DNA of 64,000 nt from Deinococcus budaensis (GTDB lineage: Bacteria; Deinococcota; Deinococci; Deinococcales; Deinococcaceae). A model generated the notes under the pieces. That model had not been told where the DNA came from and ran no database searches. It was given only the letters and a program-made list of their open reading frames with translations. Of this stretch, positions 9,278-19,934 are shown piece after piece; the stretch's first letter is position 1; each line of letters opens with the position of its first letter. Made by a program: the position numbers and the translations under genes. The DNA is taken from NCBI RefSeq assembly GCF_014201885.1, contig NZ_JACHFN010000012.1, forward strand, positions 1 through 64,000, in the 5' to 3' direction.

Positions 9278-10027
9278 TCAGGTCCTCCCGGACGGCGCGG
9301 CGGGATGCTCGACCCAGAGGTTTTCCTCGGTGTAGCGGCCCCGGTCCCGCTCCCGGTCGATCACGACCAGGTTGAGGGCTTCCGGAACCACGTAGCTCCC
9401 ACTGACCGGAAAGGCCATGTCGGCCCAGGTTTCCCACTCGGCCACGGTGCCTTCCACCACCATCGAACGTTCGGCAGGCCCCAGGATGACCGCGCCCATG
9501 CGCTGATGGGTCCGAATCCACGGATCGGTGGACAGGCCGTCCGCGCGCGTCCAGCGGGCATACTCACCCATGGGAAAAGCCGGGTACCGGTGCTTGAGCG
9601 TGGGCCGCAGCGGGGCCACGACGCGCCCGAGTCCGGCTTCCCGGCCCCGCTCGGTCAACGCCCGCAGGACCTGGGCCGCCAGCCCACGGCCCCCTCCCTC
9701 CGCCGCCACCGAGGCGGCCATGAAGCTCAGGGTATTTGGGCGCTGTCCCGCCTCATACTCGGTCACCGACCGGATCAGGGCGCCGTCGTACCCGCCGGGC
9801 AGATCATCCACCGAGCCGTTCCAGCCCAGCGGCACGCCCCACCCTCCGGCGACCACACGGCCCCCGTCCAGCAGCAGAACGCTGTACTCGGGAAAGTACT
9901 GCTGAACCCTGGGCAGGGAGTGCGCGGGCACCGCGCCATGAAAGATGAACTCGGGCCACCGCTCGCGGAAGGCGGCGCCCGCCTCGTCCGCCAGGCCGGG
10001 CCGCTCGGAAGTCGTGACCACCTGCAT
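9278..10027 (-). CDS. GNAT-like N-acetyltransferase
   Basis: A 249-residue protein whose middle part fits the GNAT fold. The strand LSFMAASVAAEGGGRGLAAQVLRAL (about residues 100-124) looks like the acetyl-CoA loop (normally Q/RxxGxG/A) followed by its helix. The C-terminal 80 residues (WIRTHQRMGAVILGP onward) form a second beta-rich part seen in the larger acetyltransferases. Substrate unknown. It has its own leaderless promoter and lies just downstream of the Mrp operon in the same direction. Confidence 0.7.
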   Translation of the reverse strand: MQVVTTSERPGLADEAGAAFRERWPEFIFHGAVPAHSLPRVQQYFPEYSVLLLDGGRVVAGGWGVPLGWNGSVDDLPGGYDGALIRSVTEYEAGQRPNTLSFMAASVAAEGGGRGLAAQVLRALTERGREAGLGRVVAPLRPTLKHRYPAFPMGEYARWTRADGLSTDPWIRTHQRMGAVILGPAERSMVVEGTVAEWETWADMAFPVSGSYVVPEALNLVVIDRERDRGRYTEENLWVEHPAAPSGRT

Positions 10028-10033
10028 GGGCGA

Positions 10034-10039
10034 AGCTTA
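10034..10039 (-). promoter_or_regulatory. Leaderless -10 box of the GNAT-like gene
   Basis: TAAGCT on the minus strand, six bases before the ATG at 10027. It falls between the mnhG stop codon and the GNAT-like gene, so this gene can be read independently of the Mrp operon. Confidence 0.55.
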
Positions 10040-10054
10040 GCCAAAACGGCTGCC

Positions 10055-10462
10055 TTATTCCCCCTCCGCCGTCATCGCCTGCTGGGCGTCGCGGTCGGCC
10101 TGCGCCACCCGGTCGGCCTGCCCGAGCGCCCCCCAGTCGTCGGTGCCGCGTCCCGGGCCGCCGTCGCCCAGAATCGGCGGCAGCCCGCGCAGGTAGGCGG
10201 CCTGCGCGATCAGGTAGGCGGCCAGCGGCGTGGTCAGGAACTGAAAGAGCAGCACGGCGGCCAGCCGGGTAAAGGCCGCCGCGTCGTTCATCGCAAAGGC
10301 CACCCCCAGAAAGATGCCCGCCGACCCCAGCGTGACCAGCTTGCTGCTGGCGTGCAGCCGCGCGTACAGGTCGGGAAAGCGCACCACCCCGACCGCCGCC
10401 GTGAGAACGAAAAAAGCCCCGACCAGAATCGGCAGGTCGCGCAGGGCCTGAAAGTCATCCAC
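10055..10462 (-). CDS. mnhG: Mrp/Mnh cation:proton antiporter subunit G
   Basis: The last gene of the Mrp operon, 135 residues with three membrane helices (about 11-29, 38-58, 66-88). The family segment GVVRFPDLYARLHASSK is clear at about residues 25-41. MrpG is a small hydrophobic subunit needed for the intact multisubunit Na+(K+)/H+ antiporter. A charged, Asp/Gly-rich C-terminal tail of about 40 residues extends beyond the usual end. It starts 60 bases after the mnhF stop. Confidence 0.93.
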   Translation of the reverse strand: MDDFQALRDLPILVGAFFVLTAAVGVVRFPDLYARLHASSKLVTLGSAGIFLGVAFAMNDAAAFTRLAAVLLFQFLTTPLAAYLIAQAAYLRGLPPILGDGGPGRGTDDWGALGQADRVAQADRDAQQAMTAEGE

Positions 10463-10522
10463 GCGGACCTCCGGCGCCCTGCCGGGCGGAGGCTGAACGC
10501 TGGCCGCCGGGGACAGAAGGTT

Positions 10523-10783
10523 TCACTTCATCACCCGGCCCAGCAGCAGGTAACGGGTCAGGGCCACGGTGGAGAGAAACCCCAGCAGGCTCAGGACCAG
10601 CGCGGCGTCGAGCATCACGATGTAACCGGTCCGCACGGCAATTAAGGCGAACAGCACGACCAAGTTCACGCTCAGAAAGTCAAAGGCCATGATGCGGTCG
10701 CCCCACGACGGCCCGCGCAGCACGCGGTAGGTGACGAGCAGCACCGACAGGGTCACGATGCCCAGGGCGAGGTTGATGATCAC
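10523..10783 (-). CDS. mnhF: Mrp/Mnh cation:proton antiporter subunit F
   Basis: An 86-residue subunit with three membrane helices and the family core RVLRGPSWGDRIMAFDFLSVN at about residues 22-42. The start is the GTG at 10783-10781, preceded by GGAGG and overlapping the mnhE stop (GTGA). MrpF is required for antiporter activity and is related to bile-acid transporter MrpF of B. subtilis. Confidence 0.92.
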   Translation of the reverse strand: MIINLALGIVTLSVLLVTYRVLRGPSWGDRIMAFDFLSVNLVVLFALIAVRTGYIVMLDAALVLSLLGFLSTVALTRYLLLGRVMK

Positions 10784-11274
10784 GCGGAAACCTCCGGGGA
10801 AGGGGGCGCGCCCAGGCGCAGCAGGTGGTGCTCGACCCGCAGCACCGAGTCGCGGGCGGCCTGTGCGCTGGCGGTGCCGATGGCGTGGGCGTAGAGGGTG
10901 CGGCGATCCGCGCTGAAGCCCAGCGCCACCGTGCCGGGCATCAGGGTGATCAGGGCCGCCAGCAGGGTCATGGGGCCGTCGCCGCTGACCCGCAGCGGCA
11001 CCCCGACGATCATGGCGTTGAGGGGCGGCCGGGGCCGCAGCGCCAGCAGCGCGACCTGCACGTTCGCCAGGGTCAGCTCGCGCAGAAAAAAGACCAGGAA
11101 GGCCAGCCACGCCCCGCTGCGGCGCAGGTACTCCCCGCTGCCCAGCGCGCGCGGAAACAGCGCCAGCACGCCGAAGCCCAGCAAAAAACCGACCAGCAGC
11201 TGCCGGGCGCTGACCTCGCCGGCCAGCAGCGCCCAGACCACCGCCACGAGGACATTGAGGGGCAGGCTTCTCAC
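10780..11274 (-). CDS. mnhE: Mrp/Mnh cation:proton antiporter subunit E
   Basis: A 164-residue subunit with two or three N-terminal membrane helices and a cytoplasmic tail. Family features are FLRELTLANVQVALLAL (about 65-81) and the LITLMPGTVALGFSADRRTLYAHAI stretch (about 105-129). The GTG start at 11274-11272 overlaps the mnhD stop codon by four bases. It is one of the non-proton-pumping Mrp subunits. Confidence 0.9.
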   Translation of the reverse strand: MRSLPLNVLVAVVWALLAGEVSARQLLVGFLLGFGVLALFPRALGSGEYLRRSGAWLAFLVFFLRELTLANVQVALLALRPRPPLNAMIVGVPLRVSGDGPMTLLAALITLMPGTVALGFSADRRTLYAHAIGTASAQAARDSVLRVEHHLLRLGAPPSPEVSA

Positions 11275-12839
11275 GGGGCCTCCGGGGTGGTGGGCGGCAG
11301 GGGAATCACGACCGGGCCGTCGCCCAGCACGCCCCGGATATACCGCTCGGGGGTGCTCAGCTCGGCGGCGGTCGCTTCGGCCTGCGCGAACAGCGGCCCG
11401 GCAAAGAGGGTCAGGCCCGCCACCAGCGCCGTGGCCGCGTAGGCGGCGACCCGCAGCGGCCTGGGCACCCGGTACACCGGCATCCAGGTGGGGTGCTTGC
11501 CCCAGAAAAAGCCGCGCCAGACGTTCAGCATCGCGTACAGGGTGATCAGGCTGCTCAGCAGGGCGCTGCCCACCGCGACCAGCGCGAGCGCCGACCCCTG
11601 GCCCAGCCCGGCGCGCACCAGCGCGTACTTGGCGAGAAAGCCCCCCGAGGGCGGCAGCCCCGCCACCGTCAGCGCGCACAGCAGAAAGCACCCCGCCAGC
11701 AGCGGCAGAAAGTCGATCATGCCGCGCGCCCGTACCAGCCGGGTGCCGCTGGCCCGCTCAGCCACCGTGGCAATCGCAAACAGCGCGGTGGTCACCAGCA
11801 CGCTGACCGCGAGGTACGCCACGCTGGCCCGCACCGCTTCCGGGGTGCCCAGCCCCAGCCCGAAGGCCAGGTAGCCCACGCTGCTCACCACCGCAAAAGA
11901 CAGGATGCGCCGCCACTCGCGCTGCGAGGCCATCCCGAAGGCGCCGTACAGCATGGTCACGCTGCCCAGGCCCAGCAGCAGTGCGCTAGTCAGCCCGGGT
12001 TCCTGGGTGAAGACGGTCGTGAAGACCCGGATCAGCGCGTAGATGCCCACCTTGGTCAGCACCGCCGCGAAGAAGGTGCCCACCGCTGGGGGCAGCGCCG
12101 GGTAGGTGCCCGGCAGCCAGAAGCCCAGCGGAAACAGCGCCCCCTTGGCCGCGAACACGACCAGCAGCAGCACGCCCACCGAGGTCACGGTGGCGTTCGG
12201 CCCCAGCTCCGCGCTGCGCTGGGCGAGGTGCGCGAAATTCAGGGTGCCCAGCACCCCGTAGGTCAGGCCGCAGGTCACCACCAGCAGCGCCGAGGCGGCC
12301 AGGTTCATCACGATGTAGCGGAAGCCCTCGCGCAACTGCTCGCGGGTGGATCCCAGCACCGCCAGGGCGTAGGAGGCGACCAGCATCACCTCAAAGGCCA
12401 CGAACAGGTTGAAGAGGTCCCCGGTCAGAAAGGAGAGCTGCACCCCGGCGAACAGGAACTGCATCAGCGGAAAGAGGTGGTGTTTCTCGCGCACCGGGTC
12501 GGGGTCGGCGGCGGCCTGCCAGGTCGCCAGCACCGCGCTCACGGCGGCCAGCACGCTCATCCAGGCACTCAGGCGGTCGGCGGTCATCACGATGCCGAAA
12601 GGGGCAGGCCAGCCTCCCAGCGCACCCACCAGCACCGCGCCGCCCGAGGTGGCCCACAGCAGCCCGGCGGCGAAGGCCAGGGTCGCCAGGGTGCCCGCCA
12701 GCGCCAGCCCCACCTGCACCCGGCGCGGCCACGCCCACAGCAGCAGCAGCCCGAACCCCAGCGGCGTCAGAATCGGCGCCAGCGTGAGCCACGCCAGCGG
12801 CGCCCAGCTCAGCACCGGCCCGGCCGCTTCGGCGCTCAC
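11271..12839 (-). CDS. mnhD: Mrp/Mnh cation:proton antiporter subunit D
   Basis: A 522-residue membrane subunit with about 14 helices, homologous to the NuoL/M/N proton-channel subunits of complex I. The family signature FNLFVAFEVMLVASYALAVLGS is at about residues 142-163, containing the conserved membrane glutamate. A later conserved lysine-bearing block (VFAAKGALFPLGFWLPGTYPALPPAVGTF) is the second half-channel. It overlaps both neighbours by four bases (ATGA and GTGA), so expression of C, D, E and F is translationally coupled. Confidence 0.96.
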   Translation of the reverse strand: MSAEAAGPVLSWAPLAWLTLAPILTPLGFGLLLLWAWPRRVQVGLALAGTLATLAFAAGLLWATSGGAVLVGALGGWPAPFGIVMTADRLSAWMSVLAAVSAVLATWQAAADPDPVREKHHLFPLMQFLFAGVQLSFLTGDLFNLFVAFEVMLVASYALAVLGSTREQLREGFRYIVMNLAASALLVVTCGLTYGVLGTLNFAHLAQRSAELGPNATVTSVGVLLLVVFAAKGALFPLGFWLPGTYPALPPAVGTFFAAVLTKVGIYALIRVFTTVFTQEPGLTSALLLGLGSVTMLYGAFGMASQREWRRILSFAVVSSVGYLAFGLGLGTPEAVRASVAYLAVSVLVTTALFAIATVAERASGTRLVRARGMIDFLPLLAGCFLLCALTVAGLPPSGGFLAKYALVRAGLGQGSALALVAVGSALLSSLITLYAMLNVWRGFFWGKHPTWMPVYRVPRPLRVAAYAATALVAGLTLFAGPLFAQAEATAAELSTPERYIRGVLGDGPVVIPLPPTTPEAP

Positions 12840-13285
12840 GGGCGGCTCCTGGGCCGGACGATGATGGGCACCGGCTCGGCCTCGGGTTCGTCGGGGCGGT
12901 CGGGGCCCTGGTGCTCGGGGTCGGCGAAGGTGTCGTCCTCGGCGTGGGGGTCACGCGCGAGGTTGTCCCCGAAGGCCGCCACGTCGGCGTGCCCCGCGAC
13001 CTGGTAGGCGCGCAGGGCCACCGTGAGCAGCAGCGCCGTGGTGGCAAAGCCGATCACGATGGCGGTCAGGATCAGCGCCTGCGGCAGCGGGTCCATGTAG
13101 GGCCCCCGCAGGGTCAGCAGCGGCGGCGCGACCTCGCGCAGGCCCGCCACGGTCAGGATCGCCAGGTTGCCCCCGTAGGCGATGAAGCTCAGGCCCAGCA
13201 CCACCCGCACCAGGCTGCGCGAAAGCAGCAAAAAGACCCCCGCCGCGATCAGGAGACCGATCAGGAGGGCGAAGAGGGTTTCCAT
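12836..13285 (-). CDS. mnhC: Mrp/Mnh cation:proton antiporter subunit C
   Basis: A 149-residue NuoK-like subunit with three membrane helices and the conserved block LSFIAYGGNLAILTVAG (about 31-47) and DPLPQALILTAIVIGFATTA (about 66-85). The C-terminal 43 residues after the last helix are unusually acidic and Pro-rich before a basic end. The ATG at 13285 follows a CCGGAGGTC ribosome site. Spacing to mnhB is 58 bases. Confidence 0.94.
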   Translation of the reverse strand: METLFALLIGLLIAAGVFLLLSRSLVRVVLGLSFIAYGGNLAILTVAGLREVAPPLLTLRGPYMDPLPQALILTAIVIGFATTALLLTVALRAYQVAGHADVAAFGDNLARDPHAEDDTFADPEHQGPDRPDEPEAEPVPIIVRPRSRP

Positions 13286-13343
13286 CAACGGACCTCCGGA
13301 AAAGGGGAGAGGGGAGGAGAGACGCGGGGGCCGGGCGCGCGCC

Positions 13344-13841
13344 TCATTCGTCCCCCTCGACGGTTTCCTGCGGCTGAACGTCCAGCAGCGCGTACACGAT
13401 GGCGAGGCTGGCCCCGACGACCACCAGAAAGACCCCGAGGTCAAAGAGCAGCGCGGTGGCCCACTCGAACTCGCCGGTCAGCGCGGTGGTGATGTAGCCG
13501 TAGTCGCTCTTGAGAAAGGGGCGGCCCAGCAGGTAGGGCACCAGCCCGGTCCCGAAGGAGAGGGCCAGCCCCCAGGGCACCAGCCGCGCGGGGTCTGTCC
13601 GCAGCGCCGAGGTGCCGTGCGCGATGCGGTGCAGCACCAGCGCGCAGGTCGTCATCAGCCCGGCGATAAAGCCGCCGCCCGGCGCGTTGTGCCCGCGCCA
13701 CAGCAGCAAAAAGGCGAAGAGCAGCACCAGCGCGAACACCGCCCGGCTGGTCGAGCGCAGAATCGGGTCGCCGGTCAGCGGCGCGGGCGTGGGCGTGCGG
13801 GCGCCGCCCACGGGTGGGGGTTTTTTCTGCCGGGAACTCAT
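13344..13841 (-). CDS. mnhB: Mrp/Mnh cation:proton antiporter subunit B
   Basis: A 165-residue subunit with four membrane helices and the family motif RGHNAPGGGFIAGLMTTCALVL at about residues 49-70. A Pro-rich cytosolic N-terminus of about 25 residues precedes the first helix. The start overlaps the mnhA stop codon (ATGA). Confidence 0.94.
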   Translation of the reverse strand: MSSRQKKPPPVGGARTPTPAPLTGDPILRSTSRAVFALVLLFAFLLLWRGHNAPGGGFIAGLMTTCALVLHRIAHGTSALRTDPARLVPWGLALSFGTGLVPYLLGRPFLKSDYGYITTALTGEFEWATALLFDLGVFLVVVGASLAIVYALLDVQPQETVEGDE

Positions 13842-16189
13842 GGGCGCTCCTGCTGGGTGACCGGGACCCGCGCGGCGGGCAGGTCGGGGGCGAGATCCTC
13901 GGGCGGGGGCGCCCCGGGTTCGGTGCGGGTGCGCCCCCGCCGCCCCAGACGCACCAGACTCAGCACGGCCAGCGCCACGATGCCCACCACCGTGATCTCG
14001 CCCAGGGTGTCAAAGCCCCGGAAATCGACCAGCAGCACGTTGACCACGTTCTTGCCGCCGCCGCCCTTGTAGCTGTATTCCAGGTAGTAGGGCGAGATCG
14101 GCGGCGCCAGAAAGCGCACGCTGGAGAGCACCAGCAGGGTCGCCCCGATCCCCGCCAGCCCCGCTACCGTGAGGTCGAAGGCGTAGCGCCCCCGGGTGCG
14201 CGGCAGGTCCCGCACGCCCGGCAGATACCGGAAGGCGAGCAAAAAGAGGATCACCGTGACCGCCTCCACCAGCAGCTGCGTGAGGGCCAGGTCGGGCGCG
14301 CGGAAGGCCAGGAAGGCGGCGGCGGTGCCGAAACCCGTCAGGCCAGTCACGATCACGGCGGTCAGGCGGTTGCGCGAGAGCAGCACGCCCACGGCGCCGC
14401 CGACCAGCAGCGCCGCGACCGGCAGCACCCCCAGCGGCAGGTCCCCGAAGGGGTGAAAGACCTGCGGCGCCCGCACCAGCGCGTAGCCGGAGATCACGGC
14501 GGTGGCGGCCAGCATGATCCGCAGCTGGTCGGGCAGCGCCAGCCCCTGCGTGCGCGCGATCAGCCACGAGGCGAAGACGTTCACCAGTTGCGTCAGCGAG
14601 TAGTAGACCGTGTTGGCGTTCGTGCGCGGGGTCAGGCGCCGCCCCAGATCGCCCACCCGGTCGGCCTGGGTCACCAGCGCCGCCCCCAGCGCCCAGGTCA
14701 GCACGGTGGCGATCAACGCGGGCGTGACCCCGTGCCACAGGCTCAGGTAGCCGCCGTAGGCCCCGAAGTTCAGCGCCGTCTGCGCCGTGCGGGTCAGGGC
14801 CTCGGCCATGCCCGGCAGCAGGCCGAAGGCCAGCGCGGTCAGCGCGAGGGCGGCGGCGGGCAGGGTCAGGCCGGGGGGCGCCTCGTGCGGCTGGGCGCCC
14901 GCCGGGGCACGCAGAGGTCCCAGAAAGACCCGCATCAGCCGGAAGGAATACGCGAAGGTCAGCGTGCTGCCCAGCACCGCCACGGCGAGGTACAGCGGTC
15001 CCTGGTGCACCATCGCCTCGTAGAACAGCTCCTTGGAGATGAACCCGCCCAGCGGAGGCAGCCCCGCCATGCTGAGGGCGGCGAGCAGCGCCACCGCGAA
15101 GGTGACGGGCAGCGCCCGCCGCAGACCGCCCAGGCGCGGCAGCTCGCGCGTGCCCGTCTCGTGGTCGATGATGCCCACCACGAAAAACAGCGCCGCCTTG
15201 AAGGCCGCGTGGTTGAGCAGGTGCGCGGTGGCGGCAAAGCGGCCCTCGGCGTCGGCCAGCCCGTAGAGGCTCATCAAGAGGCCGAGCTGCGAGATGGTCG
15301 AGTAGGCCAGCAGCGCCTTGAGGTCGGTCTGGCGCAGCGCCAGCCACGCGCCCCACACCAGCGTCGCCAGCCCCACCGGCACGATAATGGCCGGCCACAG
15401 CGCCGAGGTGCCGAAGATCAGCCCGAACTTGGCGACCAGCACCACGCCCGCCTTGACCATCGTGGCCGAGTGCAAGAAGGCCGAGACGGGGGTGGGCGCC
15501 TCCATCGCGGTGGGCAGCCACAGGTGGAAGGGCAGCTGCGCGCTTTTGGTAAAGGCTGCCAGCAGCGTGAGCAGCAGCGCCGGGGTGAAAAAGGGCGAGG
15601 CCCGCAGCGCGCTGAGGTCCAGCCCCGAGAGCGAGGTGCTGCCGCCCCCCAGCGCGATCAGGGCGACGGCGGCCAGCAGCGCCAGGCCGCCCAGCGCGCT
15701 CACCAAAAAGGCCTTCATCGCCCCGTCGCGCGCCGCCGAGCGGGTGTGCCACAGCCCGATGAGGAGGAAGCTGGTCACGCTGGTCATCTCCCAGAAGCCG
15801 AACAGCGCGACGAGATTGTCGCTGAGCACCAGCCCCAGCATCGAGCCGCCAAAACAGAGCAGGTAGGCGTAGAACCGCCCGAATTTCTCGTGCTCCGAGA
15901 GGTACGCGACCGAGTAGAGGCTCGCCAGCGTGCCGATCACGCCGATCAAGACGGCGAACAAGAGCGAGAAGCCGTCGCCCCGGAAGGCGAGGTGCAAGTC
16001 CAGCTCGGGCACCCAGCGGGTGACTTCCAGCGCGGGGGCCGATCCCGGCATGCCCAGCAATTCGGGAATCAGCAGCAGCGCGGGCAAAAAGGCCGCCGCC
16101 GCGACGTACCCGGTGCGGCGGCCCAGGCGCGGCCCCAGCCAGGCACAGAGCGCCGCGATCAAGAAGGGAAAGAAGGCGGCGAGGGTCAC
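13838..16189 (-). CDS. mnhA: Mrp/Mnh cation:proton antiporter subunit A
   Basis: The large antiporter subunit, 783 residues with about 20 membrane helices, homologous to NuoL. The N-terminal block includes DGFSLLFAVLIGVIGTLASLYSVAY and the signature FGFWEMTSVTSFLLIGLWHT with its channel glutamate. KSAQLPFHLWLPTAMEAPTPVSAFLHSATMVKAG is the strongest NuoL/MrpA block. The C-terminal part resembles the MrpA-specific extension with the MnhB-like domain. The GTG start at 16189-16187 follows GGAGGAGG. The complex exchanges Na+ (or K+) for H+ and supports alkali and salt tolerance. It is the first gene of the seven-gene operon. Confidence 0.96.
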   Translation of the reverse strand: MTLAAFFPFLIAALCAWLGPRLGRRTGYVAAAAFLPALLLIPELLGMPGSAPALEVTRWVPELDLHLAFRGDGFSLLFAVLIGVIGTLASLYSVAYLSEHEKFGRFYAYLLCFGGSMLGLVLSDNLVALFGFWEMTSVTSFLLIGLWHTRSAARDGAMKAFLVSALGGLALLAAVALIALGGGSTSLSGLDLSALRASPFFTPALLLTLLAAFTKSAQLPFHLWLPTAMEAPTPVSAFLHSATMVKAGVVLVAKFGLIFGTSALWPAIIVPVGLATLVWGAWLALRQTDLKALLAYSTISQLGLLMSLYGLADAEGRFAATAHLLNHAAFKAALFFVVGIIDHETGTRELPRLGGLRRALPVTFAVALLAALSMAGLPPLGGFISKELFYEAMVHQGPLYLAVAVLGSTLTFAYSFRLMRVFLGPLRAPAGAQPHEAPPGLTLPAAALALTALAFGLLPGMAEALTRTAQTALNFGAYGGYLSLWHGVTPALIATVLTWALGAALVTQADRVGDLGRRLTPRTNANTVYYSLTQLVNVFASWLIARTQGLALPDQLRIMLAATAVISGYALVRAPQVFHPFGDLPLGVLPVAALLVGGAVGVLLSRNRLTAVIVTGLTGFGTAAAFLAFRAPDLALTQLLVEAVTVILFLLAFRYLPGVRDLPRTRGRYAFDLTVAGLAGIGATLLVLSSVRFLAPPISPYYLEYSYKGGGGKNVVNVLLVDFRGFDTLGEITVVGIVALAVLSLVRLGRRGRTRTEPGAPPPEDLAPDLPAARVPVTQQERP

Positions 16190-16212
16190 GGGCCTCCTCC
16201 GGCACTGCGGCG

Positions 16213-16248
16213 GGTCGGTCGCCGTATCGGTCGCTGTATCGGTCGTCT
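16213..16248. repeat. Short tandem repeat upstream of the Mrp operon
   Basis: Three near-identical 12-base units (GTATCGGTCGCY type) in the 278-base gap between mnhA and the next minus-strand gene. The gap should also hold the mnhA promoter. Apart from the repeat I see no clear promoter or terminator there. The repeat may be an operator or simply low-complexity drift. Confidence 0.45.
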
Positions 16249-16467
16249 GGGCATCGGTACCTCAGGGCCAGCCCCGGCCCAGGCTGCGGGCCACCTGCGG
16301 GCGGGTCTTGGCTTGAAACGGAAGAGAAAAAGAGCCGTCCCCCCCCCAGCTCCAACGTCCTCGGGCAGCAGCGCACCCGACCGGAACCCAGTCTAGCCGA
16401 CGAACATACGGGCGCCGCCGCTGGCACGGGGCGCGGCGGCGGCGGGCGGGGTCAGGAAAGCCAGCCG

Positions 16468-17097
16468 CTAGCGGCGGCGGCGGCCCAGCATGAACCACCC
16501 GGCGGCGGCGGCCAGGAACCCCACCCCCGCATAGGTCCACAGGTTGGGTCCCTGCGGCGCGGGCGCCGGGCCGGTGACCAGCACGTCCGGCCCGTCGAGC
16601 GCGTCGGCGACGCTGCTGACCGCCGTAAAGATCAGCGCGTATTTCAGCAGGTCCGGGCCGATGCCCCGGCTTCGGTAGTAGCTCTGGGGGTAAGGGTAGT
16701 AGCGCCCCGGCGAGAGCTGGTAGCGGTACTGCCCGCTGGGGGCCGCGCTGTAGGTCAGCGCGCTGCGCGGCACGCCCGCCGGGAGCCGGGCACTTCGCCA
16801 GGCGTTGAGCTGCGAAGGCGTGACCCGCGCGGCGGCGGCCCGGTTGGCGGCGCTGGCCGCGCTTCCGGTGGTGCTGCGCTGCACGCTGCTGGGGGTGCGG
16901 GGGGTGGGCGCGGTCGTGCGCGGCGCGGTGTAGCGGTTAGCAGGCGGCGTGTACCGGGGCACCGCCGGAGCGCGGGGGGCGCTGTAGCGGCCGGAGCTGC
17001 GGCTGCCGCCGAAGCCCCCGCCGCTGCGCCGCTGCGCGTCCGCCAGTCCCCCCGCCAGCGCGAGCGTGGTGAGCATCAGGGCCAGAGAGCGTCTCAT
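16468..17097 (-). CDS. Exported Ala/Thr/Pro/Arg-rich protein with C-terminal membrane helix
   Basis: No family recognised. The 209-residue product has a signal peptide (cleavage near ADAQ, residue 22), then a Ser/Gly/Arg/Thr/Pro-rich disordered region (about 23-90) with RYTAP-like units, and a Tyr/Pro-rich stretch ([20 protein letters not shown]). It ends with a membrane helix ([18 protein letters not shown]) followed by RRRR. That order, signal then disordered region then helix then basic tail, suggests a protein anchored in the membrane with its disordered part outside. It has a leaderless promoter and diverges from aroG. Confidence 0.65.
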   Translation of the reverse strand: MRRSLALMLTTLALAGGLADAQRRSGGGFGGSRSSGRYSAPRAPAVPRYTPPANRYTAPRTTAPTPRTPSSVQRSTTGSAASAANRAAAARVTPSQLNAWRSARLPAGVPRSALTYSAAPSGQYRYQLSPGRYYPYPQSYYRSRGIGPDLLKYALIFTAVSSVADALDGPDVLVTGPAPAPQGPNLWTYAGVGFLAAAAGWFMLGRRRR

Positions 17098-17103
17098 CCC
17101 CTC

Positions 17104-17109
17104 AGACTA
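17104..17109 (-). promoter_or_regulatory. Leaderless -10 box of the exported Arg/Pro-rich protein gene
   Basis: TAGTCT on the minus strand, six bases before the ATG at 17097. Confidence 0.6.
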
Positions 17110-17234
17110 CGGAGCCTGCCCCGTCCCGGTTCCGGCCCTCCTTACGGTTACGCGGCCCATGAAGGCGGCCCGGAGGCTTTCCCCGCCCGGCGCCCGGCTA
17201 GACGGCCCGCCCCTTTCTCCTCACCGGCGCGGCG

Positions 17235-17240
17235 TACACT
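17235..17240 (+). promoter_or_regulatory. -10 box for the aroG leader transcript
   Basis: TACACT ends seven bases before an ATG at 17248 that opens a 16-codon leader frame, so this transcript would begin almost at the leader-peptide start. Confidence 0.55.
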
Positions 17241-17247
17241 CTGGGCC

Positions 17248-17298
17248 ATGCTTCTTCGCGCGGTGTTCAGTCCCTGGCCCAGGTTGCCCCGGGTCTGA
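17248..17298 (+). CDS. Putative aroG leader peptide
   Basis: A 16-residue frame, [16 protein letters not shown], ends at TGA 17296-17298. It holds one Phe and one Trp codon, the amino acids made by the pathway of the gene downstream. It starts seven bases after a TACACT box, matching the leaderless pattern of this genome, and is followed by a terminator-like hairpin before aroG. The bases around its start (17241-17248) can pair perfectly with 17275-17282. The regulatory role is inferred. Tryptophan or phenylalanine attenuators elsewhere usually have adjacent repeats of the control codon, which this one lacks. Confidence 0.45.
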   Translation: MLLRAVFSPWPRLPRV

Positions 17299-17326
17299 CG
17301 CCAGCGCTGCCATCCCAGCCAGGACC

Positions 17327-17360
17327 GCCCGGAGGAGACGTTTTTTCCTCCGGGCCTTTT
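17327..17360 (+). terminator. Attenuator-like hairpin upstream of aroG
   Basis: A perfect 10-bp stem (17327-17336 with 17346-17355) around a 9-base T-rich loop, followed by a short T-run (17357-17360). It sits between the leader frame and the aroG ribosome site, where premature termination would control aroG. Confidence 0.6.
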
Positions 17361-17386
17361 GCTTTGCCGCACGAAAGGACCCCGCC

Positions 17387-18472
<1,086 letters not shown>

Positions 18473-18756
18473 GGCGCGGCGGCTCTCCTTGCCCCCGACT
18501 TTCTTCATCCCCACGGTTGCCCGCCCCAAAGCGCGGCAGACTGACCCCATGTGGGGGGTCGTGATGGACGTGACAGGCAGCGGCGGGAGCGTGGGGGGCC
18601 GGGAGCGGGCGGTCCCGGGCAGCTCTTCTTTTCGCGGTGAAGAAAACTGCGGTGCTCCTGGGCCAGCGCCGCACAGGAGAGGCGGCGACAGCCTGATCCG
18701 CGCCGACCTGCCCCGCGTCCTGGCCCGGCGTGCGCCCCGTGCGCTGGAAGCCGCCC
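18473..18756. other. Gap between aroG and the DUF2256 gene
   Basis: 284 bases without a convincing gene. A frame starting at ATG 18549 has a weak CAGACT box six bases before it but encodes a low-complexity Gly/Arg-rich product. No TANNNT box lies near the DUF2256 start, so the promoter of the UV-repair group is probably somewhere in this gap. Confidence 0.5.
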
Positions 18757-19895
<1,139 letters not shown>

Positions 19896-19921
19896 CCGGC
19901 CCAGGCTCCCTCCCGAGGCGC

Positions 19922-19927
19922 TACCCT
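19922..19927 (+). promoter_or_regulatory. Leaderless -10 box of the exonuclease gene
   Basis: TACCCT, seven bases before the GTG at 19935. Confidence 0.55.
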
Positions 19928-19934
19928 GGGGGGC

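Noticed and set aside
18473..18756. Radiation/desiccation response motif (RDRM) upstream of the uvsE group
   Set aside because: I looked for the AT-rich palindrome known upstream of Deinococcus DNA-repair genes, here and before ftsK, and saw nothing similar.
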